From the NCBI GenBank assembly GCA_022567135.1, contig JADFHP010000012.1, positions 1-37,243 on the forward strand: DNA of 37,243 nucleotides, given 5' to 3'. The notes under the pieces are model-generated. The model was not told where the DNA came from and made no database searches. It saw nothing but the letters and a program-made list of their open reading frames with translations. Of the stretch, positions 15,696 through 24,042 are shown one piece after another (positions within the stretch are counted from its first letter, which is position 1; the number at the start of each line of letters is the position of its first letter). The DNA comes from Chloroflexota bacterium. Its GTDB lineage: Bacteria; Chloroflexota; Dehalococcoidia; Lucifugimonadales; Lucifugimonadaceae. The position numbers and the translations under genes are program-made.

Positions 15696-16377
15696 GGCGC
15701 GCCAGGAGCGGCGAAACTTCGGTGAGGCTGCGGATCTCGTGGGCAGGCGCTACGTCGCCGTCATTGTGCGCGCCCGTCCGGTTCAGCCACACGCTCGTTG
15801 CGCCCGCCGCGTTGGCGCCCGACACGTCTGTGTCCAGCGAGTCTCCGACGTGCATCAGCTCTGCGACGTCGCAGCCTGCCTGCTCGGCCGTAATCTCGTA
15901 GATGCGGCGGCTCGGCTTTTCGATGCCGTAGTCCTGAGCCATGACGATGAAGTCCAGTTCCAGGTCGGAGCCGTGGCGGGAGGGAGTGCTGTTGCCGTTG
16001 GTGAGGACGCCGACCCGGTATTTGCGCCGAAGTTCGATGACCACCGGCTCGGCGTCCGGCAGCATGCCGCCCCCTTTTTCCCTGGCCCGGAAGTAGAACT
16101 GCGTGAGCGCCTCGCCGAGATGTCCGAGGCCGGCTCGCGAGGCTACCTCAACCCAGGAAGCGAGCCGAATATCGTCCAGAGTGTTATCAGGGCTGACCGG
16201 CCCGCGCTCGAGTGCTATGCGGTCGCGAATCGCCCTGGTCTCTTCGATGGAGAAGGGAGCACGATCAAGCCCGCCCAGCCGGCACAGCTCGTCCAGAGTG
16301 GCAGCGATGGCGGTCAGCATCCATTGCTCGAAGTCCCACAGCGTGTCGTCGCCGTCGAATGAGATCGCCTTTATCAA
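15682..16377 (-). CDS. HAD-superfamily hydrolase (phosphatase)
   Basis: A 231-residue haloacid-dehalogenase-like hydrolase. Motif I is FDGDDTLW (nucleophile Asp8, general acid Asp10), motif II VLTNGN (Thr/Asn), motif III the Lys in EKPSRRIY, and motif IV HVGDSLDTDVSGANAAG. The helical cap between motifs I and II is of the C1 type found in HAD-IA phosphatases. It probably removes phosphate from a small metabolite. It starts 27 bases after the SDR stop, so it is likely the last gene of an MFS-SDR-HAD unit. Substrate unknown. Confidence 0.88.
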   Translation of the reverse strand: MIKAISFDGDDTLWDFEQWMLTAIAATLDELCRLGGLDRAPFSIEETRAIRDRIALERGPVSPDNTLDDIRLASWVEVASRAGLGHLGEALTQFYFRAREKGGGMLPDAEPVVIELRRKYRVGVLTNGNSTPSRHGSDLELDFIVMAQDYGIEKPSRRIYEITAEQAGCDVAELMHVGDSLDTDVSGANAAGATSVWLNRTGAHNDGDVAPAHEIRSLTEVSPLLARLNGA

Positions 16378-16404
16378 TTTACCGAGGAGGGGCCGGCAGA
16401 CCGA

Positions 16405-17154
16405 TCACCCGCGGCCGATGTAGAGCTGCTGGACGGGGATGACGCTCATTTCCAGGGTGTTCACGTCGGGTGGCAGCGTCGCCATATAGACGGCGGCACG
16501 TGCCATGTCCGCAGTTTCGACCAGCGGCTCGGGGCCCATGTCCACTCCGCTCGCCGAGCGGCCGCCGGACTCAAGCCGCCTCTCTACCGCGGTGTTACCG
16601 GGGTTTAGCTGTCCGCATGAGATGCCGAACTCGCGACCGTCAAGGGCGGTGCACTGGGTCAGGCCCCAGAGGGCGTGCTTGCTGGTCGTATACGGGGTGG
16701 ATGACTGGCGGGCGCGGTTGGAAGCGATCGAGCCAATGTTGATTATCCTGCCCCCTCCGGCGTCCTTCATGATCAGGAAAGCCTCACGGGTGCAGAGAAA
16801 CGGCCCGGTGACGTTCACGTTCATCACGTTCTGGAACTCTTCGAGGGTTAGCTCATCGACTCGGCCGCCGTCGACGAGGCCGGCGTTGTTCACCAGGATG
16901 TCCAGCCTGCCGAACCGCGACATAGTGGTCTCGAATAGCGCCTTCACCTCGGCTTCGTTCGTGACGTCCGTCGGAACGGCGGCTACATCGACGCCGATCG
17001 CGCTGATCTCATCCGCTGCGTCCTGCAGCCGCGCCGCGTTTCGGGACGCGATGACGAGGGTTGCGCCTTCCCGGGCAAACGCCAGCGCAATCCCCTTCCC
17101 GATGCCTGTGCCACCACCGGTGACTATGGCCACTTTGCCCGCCAAATCTCCCAT
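16405..17154 (-). CDS. Short-chain dehydrogenase/reductase (classical SDR)
   Basis: A 249-residue classical SDR of Rossmann fold. Cofactor motif TGGGTGIG at 12-19, NNAG at 89-92, and the catalytic set Asn114, Ser142, Tyr155 and Lys159 (YTTSK). Arg38 after the second strand (ASRN) favours NADP(H), a family rule rather than proof. It oxidises or reduces an alcohol/ketone. Its ATG shares one base with the stop codon of the upstream MFS gene (TGATG), so translation is probably coupled. Context suggests it acts on something the transporter moves, which is inference. Confidence 0.9.
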   Translation of the reverse strand: MGDLAGKVAIVTGGGTGIGKGIALAFAREGATLVIASRNAARLQDAADEISAIGVDVAAVPTDVTNEAEVKALFETTMSRFGRLDILVNNAGLVDGGRVDELTLEEFQNVMNVNVTGPFLCTREAFLIMKDAGGGRIINIGSIASNRARQSSTPYTTSKHALWGLTQCTALDGREFGISCGQLNPGNTAVERRLESGGRSASGVDMGPEPLVETADMARAAVYMATLPPDVNTLEMSVIPVQQLYIGRG

Positions 17155-18857
17155 CAGTCCGTCCCCTGTTGTCTCACCTTGGATCGATCCGACTCTGTCT
17201 CCCGGGCAATCGCTTCCAGTACCGTCGCCCCTGAGTCTGACGCCACCGGACCACCATGAAGCGATCCAAGCTGCCCATGTCTGGCCAGCTCCGGGCGTCG
17301 TTCCGGGTCGCGGGTTTTCAAAGCGGCAATTATGGCGAATCCGGCGATGCTGGCAAATACGATGAACGTGACCCGCATGCCGGCTACGAAGGCTTCTTTG
17401 ATCTGCAGTGCCTCAGGGGTATTTCCGAGTTCGCCGAGGCTCCCGAGGTCGGCTGCAAGCCCGCGATTCTGTATGTAACCAACCACCACCGCGGTGGCAA
17501 TTGCGATGCCGATCACCGATGCGGTGTTGCGAACGAGGTTGATGAACGCCGCTATGACGCCGTAAGAGGTGGTACTGACGGCATCGATGGCCGCGCTCAT
17601 GTTCGGCGCGATCCAGAGACCCATCCCCAGACCACTGATGAACAACGCGGGCATGATGACCTTAAGCCCTGTCTGCTCGTCGATCGTCGCCAGCAAAAGT
17701 GTGCCCACGACGACCAGGATGAGTCCGGCCACGGTAAAACGCTTCACGCCGAGCTTGTCCGAGAGCCTTCCGCTGATCGCACCGGTAAGGACAAATCCCA
17801 GTGCGCCAGGGAAGGTGATGAAGCCGACTTGACTGGGAGCGAAACCCTGGATGTCCTGGAGATAGAAGGGCATCAGGAAGAATGTAGTGGAGGTGCCGAT
17901 GAAGCCAAGAAAACGGGCAGTTATCGCCCATGAGAACTGGCCGCTTCTAAACGTGCTGAGGTCGAACATCGGTGTCCGCGCTCGTGTCTCGCGCAGCACA
18001 AACAGTGCCACGAGGCCAACTGTGCCGAGAATTCCGGCGATCAGCTCCCATGTGGCCAGGTCGTCACTGTTGGTGACGACGATGATGAGAAGGATGAGGG
18101 CGAAAGCCGACAGGATTGCGCCTGTCCAATCGTAGTCCTTGAAACTGCCTCGGGCCTGGCCGCCAATTCTCGAGTCGTCGAGGATGATCCAGGCCCAAAT
18201 GGTTGCGACTCCGGTGCCTGCGGCCAGCAAGATGAAAAACGACCTCCATCCGGCGAGGTCGATCATGCCTCCAGAGACTATGGGGCCGGCCAGCGCGGCA
18301 ACGCCGACGGCGACGCCTATATAACCCATGCCCTTGCCGCGTTCTTCAGGCGGAAACACCACGGCGACAATGGCCATGCCGTTCGCCATGACAATCGCGG
18401 CTCCGATTGCCTGCGCGATTCGCGCCGCGATCAGGATTTCGATTCCGGGCGCCGCGGCCGATGCCGCTGCGCCTGCCGAGAAGATCAGCCCGCCGCCGAT
18501 GAATGAGCGCCTGCGCCCGATCAGATCGGAAAGGCCGCCGACGGGCAGAAGTACGGCGCTAATCGCCAATGAGAACGCGATCACAACGAGCGAGGCGCGG
18601 CGGAGCTCCAGGTCAAAATCATCCGCAATAGTAGGAATCGCGACGCCCGTTCCACCGAAATCCATGATTCCGAAGAACAGGGCAAGCGCCATCACGGAGA
18701 AGGCCTTCCATTTGTAGTTGTCGGAGGGCGCTTCTACCGGCGCAGGCTGTGAACCCACATCTACTCCCGGCACCTGCGATTCGTCGCGACGACGGCCATT
18801 TGCTCCCACCATCTGTATCAGACCGCAGACGGTCCCGCATACATCCGGCATATCCAA
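17154..18857 (-). CDS. MFS transporter, DHA2-like (14 TM)
   Basis: A 567-residue major facilitator of the 14-helix drug:H+ antiporter-2 type. A hydrophilic N-terminal segment of about 45 residues precedes the first helix (MALALFFGIMDFGGTGVAIP). Motif A is GGLSDLIGRRRSFIGG, and helices follow with a central pair typical of DHA2. Such proteins usually export small hydrophobic compounds with proton exchange. The first Met gives an unusually long start; Met16 could be the true one. It leads the MFS-SDR-HAD unit and diverges from the D-2-hydroxyacid dehydrogenase across an 87-base gap. Confidence 0.88.
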   Translation of the reverse strand: MDMPDVCGTVCGLIQMVGANGRRRDESQVPGVDVGSQPAPVEAPSDNYKWKAFSVMALALFFGIMDFGGTGVAIPTIADDFDLELRRASLVVIAFSLAISAVLLPVGGLSDLIGRRRSFIGGGLIFSAGAAASAAAPGIEILIAARIAQAIGAAIVMANGMAIVAVVFPPEERGKGMGYIGVAVGVAALAGPIVSGGMIDLAGWRSFFILLAAGTGVATIWAWIILDDSRIGGQARGSFKDYDWTGAILSAFALILLIIVVTNSDDLATWELIAGILGTVGLVALFVLRETRARTPMFDLSTFRSGQFSWAITARFLGFIGTSTTFFLMPFYLQDIQGFAPSQVGFITFPGALGFVLTGAISGRLSDKLGVKRFTVAGLILVVVGTLLLATIDEQTGLKVIMPALFISGLGMGLWIAPNMSAAIDAVSTTSYGVIAAFINLVRNTASVIGIAIATAVVVGYIQNRGLAADLGSLGELGNTPEALQIKEAFVAGMRVTFIVFASIAGFAIIAALKTRDPERRPELARHGQLGSLHGGPVASDSGATVLEAIARETESDRSKVRQQGTD

Positions 18858-18916
18858 ACGCGCCGCGAAGCGGGTTCGCCTATGCTACACGTTCCCAAAC
18901 CAGCAATCGGCTACGT

Positions 18917-18926
18917 TTTGGCCAAA
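18917..18926. promoter_or_regulatory. Palindrome in divergent promoter region
   Basis: TTTGGCCAAA, a perfect 10-base palindrome, sits 18 bases upstream of the dehydrogenase start in the 87-base gap shared with the MFS gene. It may be a regulator half-site pair for both genes; no family consensus is claimed. Confidence 0.2.
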
Positions 18927-18944
18927 TATTAAGAGGAAATCCGA

Positions 18945-20015
18945 GTGCCCAAAAGCGTCGTCCTGGGCCCATTTGACCGGCCGCTGCGAATCCTGCGCCT
19001 GGCGCGGCCGCCGGAGTCCCGGCGAAGATCCTCGGGTGAGCCCGGCAATCGCAGACAACTCGAAGATTTCGTAGAGGTGCCGGCGGAGTGGAGTTACGCC
19101 GACCCCGGCGATGAGGATGCGATCGTTTCGGGCCTGCCGGGATGTGATGTCTACCTGGGCGTGATCTTCAAGAAAAAAATGACCGCGGCCGCGGACAGCC
19201 TGAAGATGATCGCCCTGCAGGCTGCCGGATATGAAAAGATCGACCCGGAATCGGTGCCGGACGGCGTCGTGGTAGTGAATGCATACGAACACGAGGCGCC
19301 GATTGCCGAGTGGGTGATGATGGCGGCAGAGGTGCTTGACCATCAGGTGATAGAGGCCGACCACCGCCTGCGCAAGAACGACTGGGGGATGTGGATTTTC
19401 CGGCGGCCGCCGTACCGGGAGCTGATGGGCCGGACCATGGGTGTGGTCGGCCTCGGCCACATCGGACGGCGCGTCCTGAAGCTGGCCCGTGCATACGACA
19501 TGCGGCTCATCGCAGTGAGCCGAACTGCGCCATCCGCCCAGGACGCGGACGAATTGGGGCTGGCATGGGCCGGAGGGGAATCGGATCTGGACAGGCTGAT
19601 GGCGGAGGCCGATTTCATCGTCGTGTCGACGCCGCTGCTGCCGTCGACCACCGGGCTCATTGGCGAACAGCAGATAGGCCGGATGAAACCGGACGCCTAC
19701 ATCATCAATCCGTCGCGCGGTCCGATCATCGATGAGACCGCCCTCTATAGCGCTTTGAGGGAGGGGAAGATTGGCGGCGCGGCGCTGGATGTGTGGTGGC
19801 AGTACCCGGACGGCCCGGACGACCACACGACGCGGCCTTCAAAATACCCGTTCCACGAGCTGGACAACGTGCTTATGACTCCCCACATTTCCGGCGGAAC
19901 GTACGGGACTTCCGAACGCCGCTCAAAAGTGGTGGCGGAGAACATCAACCGGCTCTATCGCGGAGAGCCGCTGATCAACGTGGTGGGAGAACTTACAAGG
20001 CTTACGCGGCGTTAG
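18945..20015 (+). CDS. D-2-hydroxyacid dehydrogenase family protein
   Basis: A 356-residue NAD(P)-dependent D-isomer 2-hydroxyacid dehydrogenase. The nucleotide fold shows VVGLGHIGRRVLKLA (167-181), substrate/catalytic Arg258 in NPSRGPIID, and catalytic His314 in TPHISGG. The usual catalytic Glu (…D-V-F-x-x-E-P) is Tyr287 here (LDVWWQYP), so this belongs to an atypical subgroup. GTG at 18945 is the start, with AGAGGAAAT at a proper distance. It would interconvert a 2-keto and a D-2-hydroxy acid, which fits the neighbouring dehydratases that make 2-keto-3-deoxy acids; that link is inference. Its 3' end overlaps a small minus-strand gene by 14 bases. Confidence 0.88.
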   Translation: MPKSVVLGPFDRPLRILRLARPPESRRRSSGEPGNRRQLEDFVEVPAEWSYADPGDEDAIVSGLPGCDVYLGVIFKKKMTAAADSLKMIALQAAGYEKIDPESVPDGVVVVNAYEHEAPIAEWVMMAAEVLDHQVIEADHRLRKNDWGMWIFRRPPYRELMGRTMGVVGLGHIGRRVLKLARAYDMRLIAVSRTAPSAQDADELGLAWAGGESDLDRLMAEADFIVVSTPLLPSTTGLIGEQQIGRMKPDAYIINPSRGPIIDETALYSALREGKIGGAALDVWWQYPDGPDDHTTRPSKYPFHELDNVLMTPHISGGTYGTSERRSKVVAENINRLYRGEPLINVVGELTRLTRR

Positions 20016-20175
20016 CTTCCTGCTCGGCCGGCTCATCGCAGAGGATGAGGTCGAGCGCGCCGGGCATAGCGTACAGGTAGGTCCGCATGATGGGTTTCGC
20101 GGAGTCGACCTGATCTCCAACCGTGGGCGGAGCCGTCCGGCCGGAGTCCGGCTCGTAGCTGGTTTCTCCGTCCAT
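20002..20175 (-). CDS. Small acidic protein, function unknown (57 aa)
   Basis: Unrecognised 57-residue protein starting MDGETSYEPDSGR. The ATG at 20175 has an excellent ribosome site (GGGAGG, 6 bases upstream of the start), which is the main reason to call it. The frame is open 10 codons further up, but those codons cover the ribosome site. It is acidic at both ends with a hydrophobic middle (RTYLYAMPGALDLILCDEP) and one Cys. It lies downstream of rlmB on the same strand and its end overlaps the dehydrogenase end. Confidence 0.5.
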   Translation of the reverse strand: MDGETSYEPDSGRTAPPTVGDQVDSAKPIMRTYLYAMPGALDLILCDEPAEQEANAA

Positions 20176-20360
20176 CTCATACCTCCCGGACCAACGTCTT
20201 CGCATCGATTACGGATGTCGTCGATCCAGCATCGCGTGTCGGCGGCCCCTCGGCCATGGTACTTAGTGCCGCCCGGGGGCGGGCACGCACCAGACGTGAA
20301 GTGTGCGCAAACCCAGCCAATGGGAGTGGAGTCCGCCCGCGGGCCAACAGACGGCGCCGC

Positions 20361-21173
20361 CTACGTGATTCGGCGCTGGCGGACCGCCTCGTATAGCGCT
20401 ATTGCGGCCGACACCGATGCGTTGAGCGACTCCAGCTTTCCCAACAGCGGTATCGACGCCAGCAGATCGCACTTCTCACGGACAAGCCGTGATAGGCCTG
20501 AACCCTCGGACCCGATCACGATCGCCGTCGGCCCCGTAAGATCGATCTGGGTGTGGTCCTGATCGGCATCGGAGTCGAGGCCCACGGTCCAGACGCCGGC
20601 AGCCTTGATCTCTTCGATGGCACGCCCGAGATTGACCACCCTGGCGACCGGAACATGCTCCAGGGCCCCTGCCGAGGCGCGGATCGCGCCGGGCGTGATG
20701 CCGGCGGCCCGGCGTTCGGGAATGACGAGTCCGTGCCCGCCCGCGCCATCAACAGTCCGCGCGATGGCACCGAGGTTCTGCGGGTCTTCGATGCCGTCGA
20801 GCACCGCGATCAGCGGCGCGGCGGGGCCCTCGCCTGCGTCGATCAGCAACTTATCAAGCGGAACGTACTTCGGGTCCGGCGTAAGCGCTATCACACCCTG
20901 GTGCTTGCGGGTTGCAGACGCCCTGTCGAGGTCCTTCTTGCGTGTGGGCTCGATGGGAATTTCCGCCGCTCGTGCCAGCCGGATGATTTCCTCGATCTGC
21001 GGCCCGCGTTCCAACTCTTCCAACAGGAGTATGCGCTGAACGGTGACCTCAGACCTGAGCGCCTCGATCACGGGCCTGCGGCCTTCGACGGTCATGCCGG
21101 ATCGGCGATTTCGTCCGGACCGGCCCCCTGAGGCGCCTCCCGGCTTTCCCCCCGGCGCCCCTCTAGGCGCCAT
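20361..21173 (-). CDS. rlmB: 23S rRNA (guanosine-2'-O-)-methyltransferase RlmB / TrmH family
   Basis: A SpoU-type methyltransferase with the alpha/beta knot, about 270 residues. The N-terminal substrate-binding domain (GRRPVIEALRS...) precedes the knot: motif 1 DPQNLGAIARTVDGAG, motif 2 IVIGSEGSGLSRLVREKCD, motif 3 LESLNASVSAAIALYE. RlmB methylates G2251 (E. coli numbering) of 23S rRNA; other TrmH-family targets cannot be excluded. The ATG at 21173, inside the last codons of the aldo/keto reductase gene, is preferred. The first 25 residues are Gly/Pro/Arg-rich (GAPGGKPGGASGG), as in many RNA-binding extensions. A later start at the MTVEG methionine (about 21095) is possible. Confidence 0.9.
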   Translation of the reverse strand: MAPRGAPGGKPGGASGGRSGRNRRSGMTVEGRRPVIEALRSEVTVQRILLLEELERGPQIEEIIRLARAAEIPIEPTRKKDLDRASATRKHQGVIALTPDPKYVPLDKLLIDAGEGPAAPLIAVLDGIEDPQNLGAIARTVDGAGGHGLVIPERRAAGITPGAIRASAGALEHVPVARVVNLGRAIEEIKAAGVWTVGLDSDADQDHTQIDLTGPTAIVIGSEGSGLSRLVREKCDLLASIPLLGKLESLNASVSAAIALYEAVRQRRIT

Positions 21174-22074
21174 CGAACTGGTAGCCCCCGAGAATATCTC
21201 CGATCTCCGACATATCGTCGCCGGATAGCCGCCAGTCCGCGGCCGCGATGTTATGCAGCGCCTGCTCGGCGGTCTTGGCGCCAACGATGCTGCTGGTCAC
21301 CGCGGGGTGGGCGAGCGTCCATGCCACCGCGAGCTGGGCTCCGTCCCGGCCGTGGTCTGCAGCCCACTCCACCAGTTTCTCGACTATAGGAAACGCCTGG
21401 CGAAACGGTTCGCTCTCAAACTCTCGCTTTCCCATTCGCTCATCGTCGTTGTCGAACACGTGGCCGGGCCGGTATTTGCCGGTGAGCATCCCCTTGGCGA
21501 GGGGGGAGTGGACGATGACGCCGACGCCGCGTTCGAGACAGGTCGGCAGGAGATCATTCTCGATAGCGCGCCAGAACATGTTGTAACGCGGCTGCGAGCT
21601 GTGGATGGGACCGTATTCCAGCGCCTCAGTGTGTTGCGCCGCAGAGAAGTTGGAGACGCCGATATAGCGGATCTTCCCCTCGTCCCGCAGTTTGACGAGA
21701 CCGGCCATCGTCTCCTCGATGGGGTACTCGGGCTGCGGGCCGTGGAGCTGGTACAGATCGAGGTAGTCGGTGCCAAGTGACCGCAGGCTGTTTTCGATGG
21801 CGGAAGCCATATGCTCTGCCGAGTGGCTGCCGGTGAGCTTGGTTGCCAGGAACACCTGATCGCGGCGGCCTTTGAGGGCCTTTCCAAGCACTGACTCGCT
21901 CGTCCGATACCCCTCGGCCGTGTCGATGAAGGTGCCGCCAGCGTCTATCGAGGCGTGGATGGTATCGATTGCCTGGCTGTCCGGAATCTCGCCCATACCG
22001 CCGCCCAGCGGCCACGCGCCCAGGCAGATCACGGGCACATGCGGGCCGTCGTTGCCAAGCTGTCTGGTTTCCAT
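21163..22074 (-). CDS. Aldo/keto reductase
   Basis: A 303-residue AKR barrel enzyme with the full catalytic tetrad Asp51 and Tyr56 (FIDTAEGY), Lys79 (ATKL) and His111 (YQLHGP). IRYIGVSNFSA and the C-terminal TSSIVGAKTAEQ cofactor segment are typical. It reduces aldehydes or ketones, or oxidises sugars, using NADP(H). The gene overlaps the 5' end of rlmB by 11 bases, so the two are cotranscribed. It diverges from the Gfo/Idh/MocA gene across 117 bases, and the two may serve one sugar pathway. Confidence 0.93.
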   Translation of the reverse strand: METRQLGNDGPHVPVICLGAWPLGGGMGEIPDSQAIDTIHASIDAGGTFIDTAEGYRTSESVLGKALKGRRDQVFLATKLTGSHSAEHMASAIENSLRSLGTDYLDLYQLHGPQPEYPIEETMAGLVKLRDEGKIRYIGVSNFSAAQHTEALEYGPIHSSQPRYNMFWRAIENDLLPTCLERGVGVIVHSPLAKGMLTGKYRPGHVFDNDDERMGKREFESEPFRQAFPIVEKLVEWAADHGRDGAQLAVAWTLAHPAVTSSIVGAKTAEQALHNIAAADWRLSGDDMSEIGDILGGYQFDGA

Positions 22075-22191
22075 CCCTCGTCCCCCCGGCTTGCCGATCT
22101 CAAATTGAGAGTTTACTTCCCGCGGCCGATTGATCGATTCCGGAGTGGTGCAAGCGTAGAATCCGGCGACGCGGAGGGGAAGGAGAGGCAG

Positions 22192-23250
22192 ATGCCAGAG
22201 AAAAAGAAAGCGCGGCTTGGCTTCATTGGCGCAGGGTGGTGGGCCACCTCAAACCACATGCCGGTCCTCGCGCAGCGTGACGACGTTGAGATGGTGGCCG
22301 TCTGCCGGCTGGGAGCGGATGAGCTTCAGCAGGTGAAGACCGAGTTCGGCTTCGAGCATGCAACCGAGGATTTCCGGGAGTTGCTGGAGATTCCCGATCT
22401 GGATGGCATCGTCGTGAGTTCGCCCCACGGCATGCACCATGAGCACGCGCTGGCCGCGCTCAAGAAGGGGTTGCACGTCATGTGCGAGAAGCCGCTGACG
22501 ACCAATGCCAGGGATGCCAGGGAGCTGGTCCGCGCGGCCGACTCACGCGGCCTCCAACTGCTCATACCGCACGGCTGGCATCACACGCCATACGTCCAGG
22601 AGGCTCGCCAGCGGCTAAACAGTGGCGCGGTCGGTGAGATCGAGTTCGTACAGTGCCACATGGCGTCGCCGCTTCGTGAGCTTCTCACCGGGGGCCGATT
22701 CGACTACGCGATGGGCGATATGTTCATGCCACCAGATTCATCGACATGGGCCGACCCGGAGGTCGCGGGAGGCGGATACGGCCTCTCCCAGATGTCGCAC
22801 TCCGCGGCGCTCACGTTCTGGCTGACCGGGCTTCAACCGCGCAGGGTGGCGGCGCTGACCAGCGCGCCCGGATCACGGGTGGAGTTGTACGACGCACTGA
22901 CGGTCGAGTTCGATGGCGGCGTCATCGGCTCGTTTTCCGGCGCCGCGACGATACCCTCCGATCGCGGATTCCAGCTCGATATCCGGATCTTCGGGACCGA
23001 TGGCGTGCTCAGCCTGGACTTCGAGCGCGCCCGGCTGCAGGTACTGCGCAACGATGGCGATCACTACGAGTCGCAATTGGAGGCCGACGCGGGGGCCTAT
23101 GCCTGCGACGGCCCACCGAATAATTTCGTCGACCTGATCCTGGGCAAAACAGACGAAAACATGACGCCCGGCGTGGTGGGGATGAAGGCGATAGAGATGG
23201 TGGACGCGGCGTACCGCTCAGCCGCGGAAGGCAAGTTCGTGGATGTCTAG
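22192..23250 (+). CDS. Gfo/Idh/MocA-family oxidoreductase
   Basis: A 352-residue NAD(P)-dependent sugar/inositol oxidoreductase. The Rossmann motif is GFIGAGWWATSNHMP (10-24), and EKPLTT at 99-104 carries the family's catalytic Lys100. The C-terminal domain has a broad beta sheet (RVELYDALTVEFDGG...). GWHHTPYVQEAR provides the substrate-side His residues. The ATG at 22192 follows AAGGAGAGGCAG; the frame is open upstream but lacks homology there. It probably oxidises a cyclic sugar or sugar derivative. Neighbours are an aldo/keto reductase (divergent) and a convergent MBL-fold gene. Confidence 0.92.
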   Translation: MPEKKKARLGFIGAGWWATSNHMPVLAQRDDVEMVAVCRLGADELQQVKTEFGFEHATEDFRELLEIPDLDGIVVSSPHGMHHEHALAALKKGLHVMCEKPLTTNARDARELVRAADSRGLQLLIPHGWHHTPYVQEARQRLNSGAVGEIEFVQCHMASPLRELLTGGRFDYAMGDMFMPPDSSTWADPEVAGGGYGLSQMSHSAALTFWLTGLQPRRVAALTSAPGSRVELYDALTVEFDGGVIGSFSGAATIPSDRGFQLDIRIFGTDGVLSLDFERARLQVLRNDGDHYESQLEADAGAYACDGPPNNFVDLILGKTDENMTPGVVGMKAIEMVDAAYRSAAEGKFVDV

Positions 23251-23315
23251 AGCCGCAGCCGAAAGGTAGGCTACTAAACATCTATCGTGCGCGGGCGTCT
23301 CCGCTATGTGTCATT

Positions 23316-23338
23316 CTGAGGTCCCCGAGGGATCTCAG
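23316..23338. terminator. 10-bp hairpin between convergent genes
   Basis: ctgaggtccc pairs with gggatctcag (one G-U) around a 3-base loop. It lies between the stop of the Gfo/Idh/MocA gene and the end of the convergent MBL gene, where a bidirectional terminator would be expected. No T-run follows. The preceding tgtcattctgag has the look of a dispersed intergenic repeat. Confidence 0.4.
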
Positions 23339-23406
23339 CCTCCCAGGATAATTCGCGTCCGCCATGGCCGAGAACGCCCCAACCCCCGAAAATGTGCCAC
23401 CAGCAC

Positions 23407-24042
23407 CTACTCGGCCGTGCGCAAGATTACTACCCGGAGTTCAGCCGGAAGGTTGGAGCGGCTTACCGTAAGCCGGGGTTGCGGGTCAGAGGCGGTGACG
23501 CCAATCTCGGCGACCAGCCTCGCCAGCGCCTGTTCCGCCGCAGCTCCCTTCTGATCGCCGTTATAGACAGGAATGGCGACCCGCGGGTCCAGCGCCCGGA
23601 TAGTTGACGCCGCCTCTTCCGGGCCGATCGTATCTGCGCCGCCGGCCGGGATGATGAGGATGTCCACGTTGCCGAGGGCCTGCTGGGCCTGCGAAGAGAG
23701 CGTGTCGCGCAACTGCCCGAGATGGCAGACCGAAAGGTTCTCGCACTCCAGAACGTACACGGTGTTTGTTGCACGCGCGCTGGCCTCGTCACTTCTGGGC
23801 GTGGGAATCCCGCGGAGCGCCAGGCCGCTTATTTCATACTCGCCGGGACCCTCCAAAATCTTCGCGGTTTTTCTCCACGGCGACGTTTCTATGTGGGCTG
23901 CATCCTGATGGCTTGACGTGACTACAATCGGCCCTTCCCCCGCGACTTTCGATTTCGGTGCGCCGGGAAACGGATCAAACAGGATCTTCTGTGCGCCTGA
24001 TGTGACTTCAAACGTAGAACGGCCCTGCCAACGTATATCCAT
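23407..24042 (-). CDS. MBL-fold protein with degenerate metal site
   Basis: A 211-residue metallo-beta-lactamase-fold protein of the COG2220/UlaG-like type (starts with WQGRSTFEVTSG, as in 'lactonase-like' members). In place of T-H-x-H-x-D-H it has T42-S43-S44-H45-Q46-D47-A48, with His50 two residues on, so the first and fourth ligands are missing. His107 is in CHLGQL where H-x-G-D is expected. Some metal binding may survive through His45, Asp47, His50 and His107, or the protein may be non-catalytic. It converges on the Gfo/Idh/MocA gene and diverges from hrcA. Confidence 0.8.
   Translation of the reverse strand: MDIRWQGRSTFEVTSGAQKILFDPFPGAPKSKVAGEGPIVVTSSHQDAAHIETSPWRKTAKILEGPGEYEISGLALRGIPTPRSDEASARATNTVYVLECENLSVCHLGQLRDTLSSQAQQALGNVDILIIPAGGADTIGPEEAASTIRALDPRVAIPVYNGDQKGAAAEQALARLVAEIGVTASDPQPRLTVSRSNLPAELRVVILRTAE

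Noticed and set aside
20266-20286. GC-rich imperfect hairpin downstream of rlmB
   Set aside because: Two mismatches inside the stem and no T-run; likely a by-product of GC-rich sequence.
21954-22191. Upstream extension of the Gfo/Idh/MocA gene
   Set aside because: It overlaps the divergent aldo/keto reductase gene, and ATG 22192 has its own AGGAGAGG site.
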